Position numbers and translations under genes: made by a program. Source: CAWGET01 sp963821715 (lineage in GTDB: Bacteria > Bacteroidota > Ignavibacteria > Ignavibacteriales > Melioribacteraceae). Taken from it: a stretch of 64,000 bases of DNA. The DNA lies in assembly GCA_963821715.1 (NCBI GenBank), contig CAWGET010000008.1, positions 1 through 64,000 of the forward strand, read 5' to 3'. Below the pieces are notes generated by a model. The model worked only from the letters and a program-made list of their open reading frames with translations, did no database searches and was not told where the DNA came from. Positions 1-8,009 of the stretch are shown piece after piece (the stretch's first letter is position 1; every line of letters begins with the position of its first letter).

Positions 1-1
1 T

Positions 2-802
2 ATTAATTGCGAAAAATGGAAAAAAGGTTGTTATTCTTGTCCTAAACTTAAAGCTTATCCTTCAAGTTATTTTTTTGATAATTCAGAAAATAATTTTACA
101 ATTAAAAAATCACTTTATTCAAATCTATCAAATTTACATATCGTTGTACATTCAGAATGGCTTAAACATTTAGTAAAGCGATCTTTTTTAAAAGATATTC
201 CAGTCAGTTTAATTAATAATGGAGTTAATCTTAATGTTTTTAGGATTAAAGAGGAATTATATCAAACAAAAAACAAAATTATCCTTGGTGTTGCTAATAT
301 TTGGAATGAAAGGAAAGGATTAAAAGACTTTTTAGAACTAAGAAAGTTATTAGATGAATCATATGAAATAGTACTGATTGGGTTATCAAATATACAAATA
401 AATAATTTACCCTCTGGCATTTTAGGAATAAAAAGAACTGAAAGTTTAGAACAACTAGTTGATTGGTATAATAAAGCAACAGTTTTTGTTAATCCTACTT
501 ATCAGGATAATTTCCCGACTACTAATTTAGAAGCACTTGCTTGTGGTACTCCTGTGATAACTTATAATACTGGGGGCAGTCCGGAAGCGATTGATAGAGA
601 AACTGGAATAATAGTAGAGAAGGGAAACATTAAGGCTTTATCTCAAGCCATTGAATTTATTGTATCAAAAGAGAAAAATATTTTCTCATCTAATTGTAAA
701 AATAGAGCTAATGAATATTTCAATCAAGAGGATAGATATAAAGATTATCTAAATTTGTATAAAAAAATAATCTCTAAAAGTAGTCCTAAATCAACAAATT
801 AA
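2..802 (+). CDS. Glycosyltransferase family 4, 5'-truncated by window edge
   Basis: The reading frame is open from base 2 to the TAA at 800-802, so the N-terminus lies outside the window (about 266 residues visible). The visible start carries a C-x2-W-x3-C-x2-C-P motif (CEKWKKGCYSCP), common in GT4 enzymes that build surface polysaccharides. The C-terminal GT-B donor-binding region is clear: PTYQDNFPTTNLEALACGTP followed by VITYNTGGSPEAI, with the E-x7-E-type glutamates that contact the nucleotide sugar. It should transfer a sugar from an NDP donor to a lipid-linked glycan at the inner membrane. It is two bases from the next glycosyltransferase, implying one operon. The exact sugar cannot be read from sequence. 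Confidence 0.85.
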   Translation: MNCEKWKKGCYSCPKLKAYPSSYFFDNSENNFTIKKSLYSNLSNLHIVVHSEWLKHLVKRSFLKDIPVSLINNGVNLNVFRIKEELYQTKNKIILGVANIWNERKGLKDFLELRKLLDESYEIVLIGLSNIQINNLPSGILGIKRTESLEQLVDWYNKATVFVNPTYQDNFPTTNLEALACGTPVITYNTGGSPEAIDRETGIIVEKGNIKALSQAIEFIVSKEKNIFSSNCKNRANEYFNQEDRYKDYLNLYKKIISKSSPKSTN

Positions 803-804
803 TT

Positions 805-1939
805 ATGAAGAAATCTTTGATCGTATTCTTAAACCAAAGTTCCGGCCATCTGATGATTGATATTGTCAATGCCTTTGCAAAACATTATCAAGAATTGGTA
901 TTGATGACTGGATGTTTAAATCCAAGAAGCAAAATTTTGGATGAAAAAGTAAAAGTTGAATGGTTGCCCGAATATAAAAGGGATTCAAATCTGCAGAGAA
1001 TAAAATCATGGTTTTTAGCTTTTATTAAATCTCTTTTTTTAATAAAAACAAAATATCGGAAAAGTGATCTGTTTTTGGTAACTAATCCTCCGTTTTCTGT
1101 TTTTATTCCTCTCTTCTGTAAAAATAAATACAATTTACTTGTATATGATATATACCCAAATGCCCTTGTAGAATACAATTATTTTAAAAGAAACTTCAAT
1201 AATCACAAAATTGTGGGTTAGAGTCAATAAATACGTTTTTAGGAAAGCAGATAGAATTTTTACCATCTCGCAAGGAATGAAAAATAAATTAGAAGATTAT
1301 GCGGGTAAAAAAGAAATAAAAGTTGTTTCGGTTTGGTCAGATAATGAGTTTCTAAAGCCGGTGAAAAAAGAAGAAAATGGGTTCATAAAAGAACTAGGTT
1401 TAGATAATAAATTTATCGTTATGTACTCAGGAAATTTAGGCAAAACTCATAACGTAGAAGTTATGATAGAACTTGCTAAGAAGATAAAAGACAATAAAAT
1501 ATTTTTTCTGATTATTGGTCAGGGTGACAAGTACGTAAAAATAAAAAATATTATTCTCGAAACGGACTTGAAGAATATCATATTACTCCCATGGCAGCCA
1601 ACTGAGAAATTACCATTTACTTTATCCTCTGCTGATTTAGCCGTAATTACATTAGGTACTGAAGCAGCAGATTTAAGTATTCCGAGTAAAACATTTAATT
1701 TTATGTCAGTTGGGGTACCAATATTAGGAATTTGTAAAGAGGATTCATCCTTAGCGGAATTAATAAATTCATTAAAGATAGGACGAGTATTTTCATCAGA
1801 TAAATTAAATGAAATAGCTGATTTTATATCAGCTTTAAAAAATGATAAAAACCTGTATTCTACGTTCGCTGAAAATTCATTTCGTGCTTCAGAAAAATTC
1901 ACTTCAAAAAATGCATTAGAATTTGTTAAAAATGTATAA
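805..1939 (+). pseudogene. Glycosyltransferase family 4 (WbuB/WcaI-like), one frameshift
   Basis: Two open frames join into one ~377-residue protein, the normal length for this family. Frame 1 (805-1221) holds the N-terminal acceptor domain, including VTNPPFSVFIP and LLVYDIYPNAL; the shifted frame (from about 1211) continues with VNKYVFRKADRIFTIS and the donor domain (VMYSGNLGKTHNVE, IPSKTFNFMSVGVPILG). Removing one A from the AAAA run at 1207-1210 restores a continuous reading. Family resemblance is to WbuB/WcaI aminosugar transferases. It overlaps the next gene by 8 bp. The break may be a sequencing error; no other stop or deletion is seen. Confidence 0.75.
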
Positions 1940-2537
1940 TAAAATAAAAAGGTTAATGGATTTATTCGGGAGTATTATTATCTTAATATTTATTTCTCCC
2001 ATTCTGCTTCTCTTATATATTACTTTATTTATTTGATTTAAAAGAAATCCTGTATTTATTCAACCAAGACCGGGTAAGAATGAAGTAATATTTAATCTTA
2101 TTAAATTTAAAACTATGAGTGATAAAAAAGATGAATACGGAAGTCTCCTACCTGATAATCAAAGGATCACTAAATTAGGTAAATATATAAGAAATTTTTC
2201 ATTAGACGAACTTCTCCAATTCATAAATGTACTAAAAGGAGATATGAGTTTAGTAGGTCCAAGACCACTTTTAGTAAAATATCTTAAAAATTACACACCA
2301 AGACAAGCAAGAAGACATGAAGTAAAACCGGGAATTACCGGATTAGCTCAAATTAAGGGGAGAAATAAATTAGATTGGGCTGATAAATTTGAATTAGATG
2401 TTTATTATGTGGATAATTATAATTTTATATTAGATATGAAAATTCTATTTTTCACAATAAAAAAAGTTGTTTTCAGAGAAGGAATTAATTCATCCGAATT
2501 AACTACAATGAAACCATTTGAAGGTAATAATAAATAA
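1932..2537 (+). pseudogene. Initiating sugar-phosphate transferase (PglC/WcaJ-type), in-frame TGA
   Basis: Bacterial sugar transferase that would move a sugar-1-phosphate onto undecaprenyl phosphate to start glycan assembly. From ATG 1932 the frame encodes a hydrophobic membrane segment (MDLFGSIIILIFISPILLLL), then meets TGA at 2034-2036 and continues in the same frame: NPVFIQPRPG, the catalytic Asp-Glu pair in NFSLDELLQFINVLKGDMSLVGPRPLL, and KPGITGLAQIKGRN. With the stop read through, the length is 201 residues, exactly that of a small monotopic PGT such as PglC. The TGA sits where TGG (Trp) would be natural. Without it, a protein starting at ATG 2115 would lack the membrane anchor and the N-terminal substrate region. 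Confidence 0.8.
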
Positions 2538-2559
2538 AAAGTAATTTATGGAGATTAAA

Positions 2560-2790
2560 ATGAAGGAAAAATTTATTGAAGATTTAAAGGATACGCTTGA
2601 AATTGAAGATAGAGAAGTTAATTTATCAGACAAATTCAGGGATTATCCGGAATGGGATTCTTTAGCTCAATTAACTTTAATAGCTATGTTAGACGAAAGA
2701 TATGAAGTTGCAATAGAATCTGAAGATCTTGCTAACATAAAAACAGTAGAAGATTTAATGTTGGAAGTTGAAAAAAGAAGAGAGAATTAA
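2560..2790 (+). CDS. Acyl carrier protein
   Basis: A 76-residue acidic four-helix carrier protein. The motif EWDSLAQLTLIAML contains the serine that would carry 4'-phosphopantetheine. ATG 2560 is preferred over ATG 2548 because GGAG at 2550-2553 lies at proper ribosome-binding distance from it. The stop overlaps the ATG of the following ketoacyl synthase, so the two are translationally coupled. It is a dedicated carrier inside a polysaccharide locus rather than the housekeeping AcpP, which suggests that an acyl group is made or delivered for glycan decoration. That role is inference. Confidence 0.85.
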   Translation: MKEKFIEDLKDTLEIEDREVNLSDKFRDYPEWDSLAQLTLIAMLDERYEVAIESEDLANIKTVEDLMLEVEKRREN

Positions 2791-3847
2791 TGGCATTTCA
2801 AGAATTTAGTAGTATCGGTATTAAAGGGATGGCAGCGGCTGTACCTAAGAGGATTATCAATAATCTGGAATATACAGAGTATTTTCCCAAAGAAGATGTT
2901 GTCGAAATAGTTGAGAAAACCGGAATTTACGAAAGAAGGTTCACGGATAGTAAAACATGTTCCTCTGATTTATGTTTTACAGCGGCAGAAAAACTTTTTG
3001 AAGATTTAAAAATAGATAGATCTGAAATTGATGCTTTAATTTTTATATCTCAGACACCTGATTATAGAATGCCGGCTACAGCAATTACTCTACAGGATAG
3101 GCTGGGCCTTCCAAAGTCAACTATTGCATTCGATATGAATATTGGCTGCTCCGGATTCATTTATGGAATGTCGATTGCTTACTCTATGATCCGGCAGCCA
3201 TCCTTTAGAAAAATATTAATTTTAGACGGTGAAACAAGATCTAAAGTATATTCGCCAAAAGACCGTCAGGTCGCATTTCTGTTTGGAGACGCGGGCGTTG
3301 CGGCAATAGTGGAAAAGGATGAAAAATATGGAGATAGTTATTTTACGCTTAATTCGGACGGGTCAAGAGCAGAATTAATACACGTTAAAGCCGGAGGTTA
3401 TAGAAACCCCAGTTCGCCTGAAACCGTGAAAGAAAAAGTAGTTGATGAATACGGAAATATTAGATCAGACGAACAGGGTTATATGAATGGGAGCGATGTT
3501 TTCAACTTTTTAATAAGAGAAGTTCCAAGAGATATTAAAGGTCTTCTCGAAAAAACTAAAGAGAAATATCGGAATTTGACTTTTTCGTTTTTCATCAGGC
3601 TAATAACTTCATGAACAGTTATCTTGTAAGAAAGATGAAATTAGAGAAAGAAAAAGTTCCGATGTCCATAGAAAAATTCGGCAACACATCATCAGTTTCA
3701 ATCCCTCTTACTATTGTAACTCAACTGCAGAATAAATTAGAAGGTGAAAAGAAAATATTACTTTCCGGCTTTGGAGTCGGTTTGTCCTGGGCAACATCAT
3801 TTATTAATCTTGTGGATTGTAAAATCAGCGATCTGGTGGAAGTATAA
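2790..3847 (+). pseudogene. 3-oxoacyl-ACP synthase III (KAS III) family, one frameshift
   Basis: Ketoacyl synthase III-type condensing enzyme, normal length (352 residues) once one missing base near 3573-3577 is restored. The catalytic triad is complete across the break: Cys120 in DMNIGCSGFIYG, His in FDFFVFHQANNFMN (in the second frame) and Asn in KFGNTSSVSIPL. The shift is at GGAATTTGAC, where a T4 run probably became T3. It overlaps the ACP stop and is followed within 10 bp by an SDR. Such ACP/KAS III/SDR sets occur in O-antigen loci and probably synthesise or transfer an acyl substituent; the product is unknown. Confidence 0.8.
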
Positions 3848-3852
3848 AGTTG

Positions 3853-4617
3853 ATGGAAAATAATAACCCTTTCTCACTCAAAGATAAATTAATATTAGTT
3901 ACGGGCGCTTCTTCCGGTATAGGAAAGCAATGCGCCTTAACTTGTTTTGAGCTAGGAGCTAAAGTTATCATAACCGGGAGGAACGAGAAAAGACTTAATG
4001 AAATTAAGAATCTATTAGGAATATCAAAAGAACAGGCATTTTTCCTCGATCTTACAGAATACGATAAAGTAAATAATACTGTTGAAGAAGTTAATCAAAG
4101 ATATGGTAAACTTGACGGAATAATTCATTCTGCAGGCGTTTCAACAACACTGCCTCTTAAACTTTCAAATCCTGAAAAACTTAATGAACTCTTTAACATA
4201 AATGTTGCTTCCGCATTTAATTTGACAAAAACAGCAGTTAGTAAAAAATATTTTAATTCATCGGGAAGTATAATATTTATAAGTTCTGTAATGGGTGTTG
4301 TAGGTGAAGTAGGAAAGACAATCTACAGTACGACAAAAGGCGCTTTAATTGCAGGCGCTAAATCCATGTCTTTGGAATTGGCAAAAAGAGGTATAAGAGT
4401 TAATACTGTTTCTCCAGGTGTAGTGGAATCGCCTATGAGCGCAAATGCTTTTTACAGCAGATCTCAAGAATCAACGGATAAAATAATAGAACTTCATCCT
4501 TTAGGTCTTGGTAAGCCTGAAGATGTATCATACTTGTGTACCTTTCTTTTATCGGACGCCTCTAGATGGATAACGGGAACAAACATAGTAATTGATGGAG
4601 GTTATACAGCAAGATGA
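3853..4617 (+). CDS. Short-chain dehydrogenase/reductase (FabG-like)
   Basis: Classical SDR of 254 residues. It has the N-terminal NADP-binding motif VTGASSGIGK, the internal HSAG, the active-site S-x13-Y-x3-K (ISSV... then YSTTKGA) and the C-terminal WITGTNIVIDGG typical of FabG relatives. ATG 3853 is chosen; the TTG three bases earlier adds only one residue. It lies directly after the ACP and KAS III genes and overlaps the next gene by ATGA. It probably reduces a 3-oxoacyl-ACP intermediate made by the neighbouring synthase, although a sugar substrate cannot be excluded. Confidence 0.85.
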   Translation: MENNNPFSLKDKLILVTGASSGIGKQCALTCFELGAKVIITGRNEKRLNEIKNLLGISKEQAFFLDLTEYDKVNNTVEEVNQRYGKLDGIIHSAGVSTTLPLKLSNPEKLNELFNINVASAFNLTKTAVSKKYFNSSGSIIFISSVMGVVGEVGKTIYSTTKGALIAGAKSMSLELAKRGIRVNTVSPGVVESPMSANAFYSRSQESTDKIIELHPLGLGKPEDVSYLCTFLLSDASRWITGTNIVIDGGYTAR

Positions 4618-5264
4618 AGAAAAAAGTTATTATTATTGGCGCGGGAGGACATGGCGCCGAAATAAACGAATACATAAATTTTACTTCTTTATCAAATGAA
4701 ATAGAAGTTATTGGATTCCTTGACGATAGTTACGATAATTACTCTTCATATAGTTTACATGCTCCTTTATTAGGCGGTATTAAGGAACATCAAGTAAGAA
4801 AAAATATACATTATATCATTGGGATTGCAAATTTAAAGTATAGAAGATTGTTTGTTAAAGATTTTTCAAGTAGAGGAGCAAATTTCTTATCTATAATTCA
4901 TCCTACAGCGTATATATCTCCATCGGCTAAATTAGGTGAAGGAATTGTAGTTGCTCCAATGGTTAATATCGGTCCAAATGTGAAAGTAGGGGATTTTACT
5001 ATGTTAAACTCACGCTGCAGTTTAGGGCATGATACTATTATCGGAGATTTTAATTTTGTTAGTCCAAATGTATGTTTTTCTGGATTCACTAAGGTCGGAG
5101 ATAATAATCTTTTTGGAATTAACAGCGCTACTATTCCTGGTGTTTCAGTAGGAAATGGTAACAAAATAGCAGCCGGTATGGTTTTACATAATAACGTTAT
5201 CGATGATGAAGTAGTTTTTTACAGATATAAAGAAAGAATAATAGCAAAACCAAAAGATAAATAA
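4614..5264 (+). CDS. PglD/NeuD-like sugar O/N-acyltransferase
   Basis: 216-residue two-domain acyltransferase. Residues 1-90 form a small Rossmann domain starting VIIIGAGGHGAEI; residues ~95-200 are left-handed beta-helix hexapeptide repeats (HPTAYISPSAKLGEGIVVAP onward, VSVGNGNKIAAGMVLHN). This is the architecture of PglD, which acetylates UDP-4-amino-sugars using acetyl-CoA, and of NeuD. With the PglE-like and PglF-like genes at 10.3-13.4 kb, the simplest reading is UDP-diacetamido-bacillosamine formation. The adjacent ACP genes leave open an acyl-ACP donor. ATGA overlap with the SDR before it. Confidence 0.8.
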   Translation: MKKKVIIIGAGGHGAEINEYINFTSLSNEIEVIGFLDDSYDNYSSYSLHAPLLGGIKEHQVRKNIHYIIGIANLKYRRLFVKDFSSRGANFLSIIHPTAYISPSAKLGEGIVVAPMVNIGPNVKVGDFTMLNSRCSLGHDTIIGDFNFVSPNVCFSGFTKVGDNNLFGINSATIPGVSVGNGNKIAAGMVLHNNVIDDEVVFYRYKERIIAKPKDK

Positions 5265-5809
5265 ATGACAACAAACTTTTTATATTTTGGCAACGATTCC
5301 GTCGTATATCCTTTAGCCAAAATAATTCATCCTGAAAATATTTTTTTAGAAGATAAGGCAATAATAAGTGACTTTTGCTTTATTCTCGCTTCTAAATATA
5401 TAAAGATTGGTAAATATGCACACTTGGCTCCTTACTCTATGATAACCGGAGGCGGTGAAGTAACTATTGGCAATTTTGTTGAAATTTCTTATGGCGCGAA
5501 AATAATATCTGGCACTGATGATATTTTGGTGAAAATCTTTTTACTCCTTCTATACCCGCTGAATTTAGAAATATTAATAGAGGAAAAGTTGAAATTGGTA
5601 ATCTTACATTTATAGGCGCGAATTCAATTATTTATCCAGGAGTTAAAATAGGAGAAGGAGTTATTGTAAATCCAGGCACTATTGTAAAAGAAAATTTAAA
5701 AGCCTGGAGTATTTATGAAGGAGCAGAATGCCAGTTGATCGGAAAAAGAAAATATAAAGAACAAATTTTAGAAAAAGCTCAGAAAGTATTAAATAGTCAT
5801 TTTGAATGA
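5265..5809 (+). pseudogene. Hexapeptide-repeat acyltransferase, one frameshift
   Basis: Left-handed beta-helix acyltransferase related to maltose/serine O-acetyltransferases, 181 residues after correction. Frame one (5265-5615) ends prematurely. Adding one base at the TTTTT run 5538-5542 moves into the frame that continues with FTPSIPAEFRNINRGKVEIG and repeats such as IIYPGVKIGEGVIVNPG, closing at TGA 5807-5809. It starts immediately after the PglD-like stop, so it belongs to the same operon and likely acetylates a glycan sugar. Nothing identifies the acceptor. The break may be a consensus error. Confidence 0.7.
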
Positions 5810-6017
5810 AAAAAGAGCATGAAGCAAGTGGATAAGTGTTTGAGTGGTTTAGAGCAGAGAGCCTGGAGCAAGGGAAAAAACAGGTGGATAAGTGGTTGTG
5901 TGGATAAGAAGATAAGTAAAAAGTGGCAAAGCCATGCCTGCGGCAGAAAAAGGGAAAATACGCAGTTTATTTAGCAGAAATTTACCTATTTTAAACTGAT
6001 CTTTAATTGAGGAATCG
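5810..6017. repeat. Low-complexity spacer with 8-bp GTGGNTNA repeats
   Basis: Non-coding stretch built from short degenerate units of the form GTGGATAA / GTGGTTGA / GTGGATTA mixed with AGAGC and GGAGC words (5829-5855 and 5883-5910). The same wording recurs at 6297-6330, 7691-7717, 7871-7897 and 9640-9735. No gene is seen. Confidence 0.55.
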
Positions 6018-6242
6018 ATGGAATCAATAAAAGTAAAAAGAAAAGTAAAATCGTCTGTCTTAAGAATAAAGGAATTAGAAAAATTCAAAGATAGAAACGT
6101 TTTAATCTCAATTACTCCCATAACGTCATTTGAGAATGATGATAAATTTGAAAAAGTAAAAGATGAACTGTTGACAATTTCAGTTTGGGATGAAAGTGAA
6201 AAAGATCTAAAGGTAAAGAATTGGAAACTCCCGGCTTATTGA
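6018..6242 (+). CDS. Small protein, possible antitoxin of a lost PIN-toxin pair
   Basis: 74-residue charged protein beginning MESIKVKRKVKSSVLRIKEL and ending NWKLPAY. I do not recognise a named family with certainty. Size, the N-terminal beta-strand-like residues and the C-terminal V-W-D-E...W-K-L-P tail resemble antitoxins encoded just before PIN-domain toxins. In the overlapping frame at its stop, TTG 6239 begins LIDTC, which looks like a VapC start before repeat DNA takes over. Function is inferred. Confidence 0.45.
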   Translation: MESIKVKRKVKSSVLRIKELEKFKDRNVLISITPITSFENDDKFEKVKDELLTISVWDESEKDLKVKNWKLPAY

Positions 6243-6253
6243 TTGATACATGC
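6239..6253 (+). pseudogene. Possible VapC/PIN toxin remnant (first codons only)
   Basis: TTG at 6239, overlapping the stop of the small upstream gene, opens a frame reading (M/L)IDTC, the usual beta-strand and first catalytic Asp of PIN-domain toxins. From about 6259 the sequence becomes the locus-specific CCGGCTTCG repeat and homology is lost. Five codons are weak evidence; the overlapping start typical of toxin-antitoxin pairs is the main support. Confidence 0.25.
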
Positions 6254-6365
6254 AAAGAGCGTCCGGCTTCGTCCCAAAGCGATTACGCCGAGATAAAGTG
6301 GATGTGTGGCTGAGTGGATGTGTGGGTAAAGGACGAAGTAAAAAGTTCAAAGTAAAAGGAAAAAA

Positions 6366-6736
6366 ATGACAGAAAACGAAAATGTTCTATATAAACAGAT
6401 AAATGATAAAGTGGATCAGTTATAAATAATTTTTCAAATGGAGATATAACTTCTCAGACATTCCCGAAAAAAACAACTATAGAGCTTAAAGGGGCAGATA
6501 TTAATAAAAGATACGAAACCTATTCCAAGATTAAGCCTGTTATTATAATAAAGATAAGAGATAGTGAGATTAGCATAAATGTAGTAAAAAGAAGTTACAC
6601 ATTTTTGGAGAATGTAAATAATAAGGATCTTAAAATAGAAGATGAGGGCGTTTTTTCAATAGAAGAGATAGACGAAGAAAAAATTACTCAATTATTTAAT
6701 AAGATCAATAAATATCAGAAACTTTGGAAAAATTAA
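6366..6736 (+). pseudogene. Hypothetical protein, one frameshift
   Basis: ATG 6366 opens a short frame (MTENENVLYKQINDKVDQ) that stops at 6423. The frame beginning near 6413 continues without a stop to TAA 6734-6736, with a lysine- and glutamate-rich sequence including TTIELKGADINKRYETYSKI and FSIEEIDEEKITQLFNKINK. One missing base between 6413 and 6424 would fuse them into a ~123-residue protein. No family is recognised. It stands between two toxin-antitoxin-like genes. Confidence 0.4.
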
Positions 6737-6816
6737 ATTAGTAAAATTTCTTTGTCGCGCTTATTACCGGGTAATTTAAGGCGTATGATTAAGATAATTA
6801 TCTAAATATTTTTCAT

Positions 6817-6824
6817 TATATTTG
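6817..6824 (+). promoter_or_regulatory. Bacteroidota-type -7 box (TATATTTG)
   Basis: Exact match to TAnnTTTG. A transcript starting about 7-9 bases downstream would begin before ATG 6855 but after ATG 6825, supporting the shorter DUF433 protein. No clear -33 TTG is seen. Confidence 0.35.
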
Positions 6825-6854
6825 ATGAAATTGCAAGAAAACTGGGAAAATATT

Positions 6855-7088
6855 ATGATTCAATTAGCGCATATAGAAATAAACACAGCAATACTGGCAG
6901 GAAAACCAATAATCCGCGGAACTCGGTTTCCGGTGGAACTTATTTTAAAATTAGTGGCACAGCGCTGGACGGATGAGCAGATTATTCAAGAATATCCGAC
7001 TTTAAAAAAAGAAGATATTCAAGAAGCATTACTGTATGCTGAAAAGCTTGTTCAAAATGAAGAAGTTTATCCGATAATTGGGCAATAA
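6855..7088 (+). CDS. DUF433 family antitoxin
   Basis: Short helix-turn-helix protein of the DUF433 family. The defining segment is AGKPIIRGTRFPVELILKLV, followed by WTDEQIIQEYPTLKKEDIQEAL. These proteins form the antitoxin half of DUF433/DUF5615 pairs and probably bind their own promoter. ATG 6855 gives ~77 residues, the usual length; the alternative at 6822/6825 adds ten atypical residues and lies upstream of the expected transcript start. The stop overlaps the next start by one base. Confidence 0.85.
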   Translation: MIQLAHIEINTAILAGKPIIRGTRFPVELILKLVAQRWTDEQIIQEYPTLKKEDIQEALLYAEKLVQNEEVYPIIGQ

Positions 7089-7444
7089 TGAAATTTCTTG
7101 TCGACGAAAATATTGGTTATAGCGTAGTTAAATATTTGCGCAGCCAGGGATACGATACAAAATCAGTAACAGAACTTTATCCGTCAAGAGATGATACTTT
7201 TCTTTTTAATCTTGGATACCAGGATGATCGCATCATTGTTACCAGCGATAAAGATTTTGGGTATTTAGTATTCAGAACTGAGCTTCCGCCGCCTGCTGTT
7301 ATCCTGTTACGTATAAGAGATGAATCTCCGGCTTTAAAGATAAATGTTATAAAAGCTATTTTAGATTTTCCAAAAGAAAAAATATTAAATCATTTCATTG
7401 TAGCCAGCGAAGATAAAATTCGTATCCGTCCATTAGTAAATTAA
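7088..7444 (+). CDS. DUF5615 PIN-like toxin (putative RNase)
   Basis: 118-residue PIN-like protein: MKFLVDENIG with an acidic residue pair at the N-terminus, then VTSDKDFGYLVF with a conserved D-x-D-F motif, matching the DUF5615/Mut7-C-like nuclease group. The acidic residues would coordinate a metal for RNA cleavage. It is paired with the DUF433 antitoxin by a one-base overlap, a standard type II toxin-antitoxin layout. Target RNA unknown. Confidence 0.85.
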   Translation: MKFLVDENIGYSVVKYLRSQGYDTKSVTELYPSRDDTFLFNLGYQDDRIIVTSDKDFGYLVFRTELPPPAVILLRIRDESPALKINVIKAILDFPKEKILNHFIVASEDKIRIRPLVN

Positions 7445-7496
7445 AAATATACTCTTCTGAATAGTTAAGTTGATTTTGTGTTCAACTCATAGATTG

Positions 7497-7985
7497 GATT
7501 AGAGCATCCGGCTTCGTCTTCGACTACGCCGCGACAAGAAAGAATCCGGCTTCGTCTTCGACTACGCCGCGACAAGAAAGAATCCGGCTTCGTCTTCGAC
7601 TACGCCGCGACAAGAAAGAATCCGGCTTCGTAGTTGCAGCTTCGCCGAGATAAGAGGCGTGGAGCTAAGAGCGAGGGGCAGGGAGTAAAAGCAGGTGGAT
7701 AAGTGGTTGAGTGGATTAGAGCATCCGGCTTCGTCTTCGACTACGCCGCGACAAGAAAGAATCCGGCTTCGTCTTCGACTACGCCGCGACAAGAAAGAAT
7801 CCGGCTTCGTAGTTGCAGCTTCGCCGAGATAAAGGGGCGTGGAGCTAAGAGCGAGGGGCAGGGAGTAAAAGCAGGTGGATAAGTGGTTGAGTGGATTAGA
7901 GCATCCGGCTTCGTCTTCGACTACGCCGCGACAGGAAGTAATCCGGCTCCGTTTCTACTACACTTCGCCGAGACAAGAAAGAATA
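7497..7985. repeat. Tandem CCGGCTTCG repeats in 38-bp and ~180-bp units
   Basis: A ~38-bp unit starting ATCCGGCTTCGTCTTCGACT and running through ACGCCGCGACAAGAAAGA repeats from 7507, nested in a larger ~180-bp block that also holds a GTGGATAA/GTGGTTGA segment. Block starts are visible at 7497, 7716 and 7896. A lone related copy is at 6259-6296. Reading frames inside the array are repeat artefacts. Confidence 0.85.
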
Positions 7986-8009
7986 AATTTGAGAGGAAAT
8001 GTAGTTTAA

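Noticed and set aside
2034..2036. TGA read as Trp or selenocysteine (recoded genome)
   Set aside because: TGA ends many genes in this window at the expected family length, for example 4615-4617 and 5807-5809, and no SECIS-like context is apparent. A mutation or base error is simpler.
7562..7792. Open frame of 76 residues on the minus strand, rich in Arg and Ser
   Set aside because: It lies wholly inside the CCGGCTTCG tandem repeat and its sequence simply repeats with the unit; no gene features.
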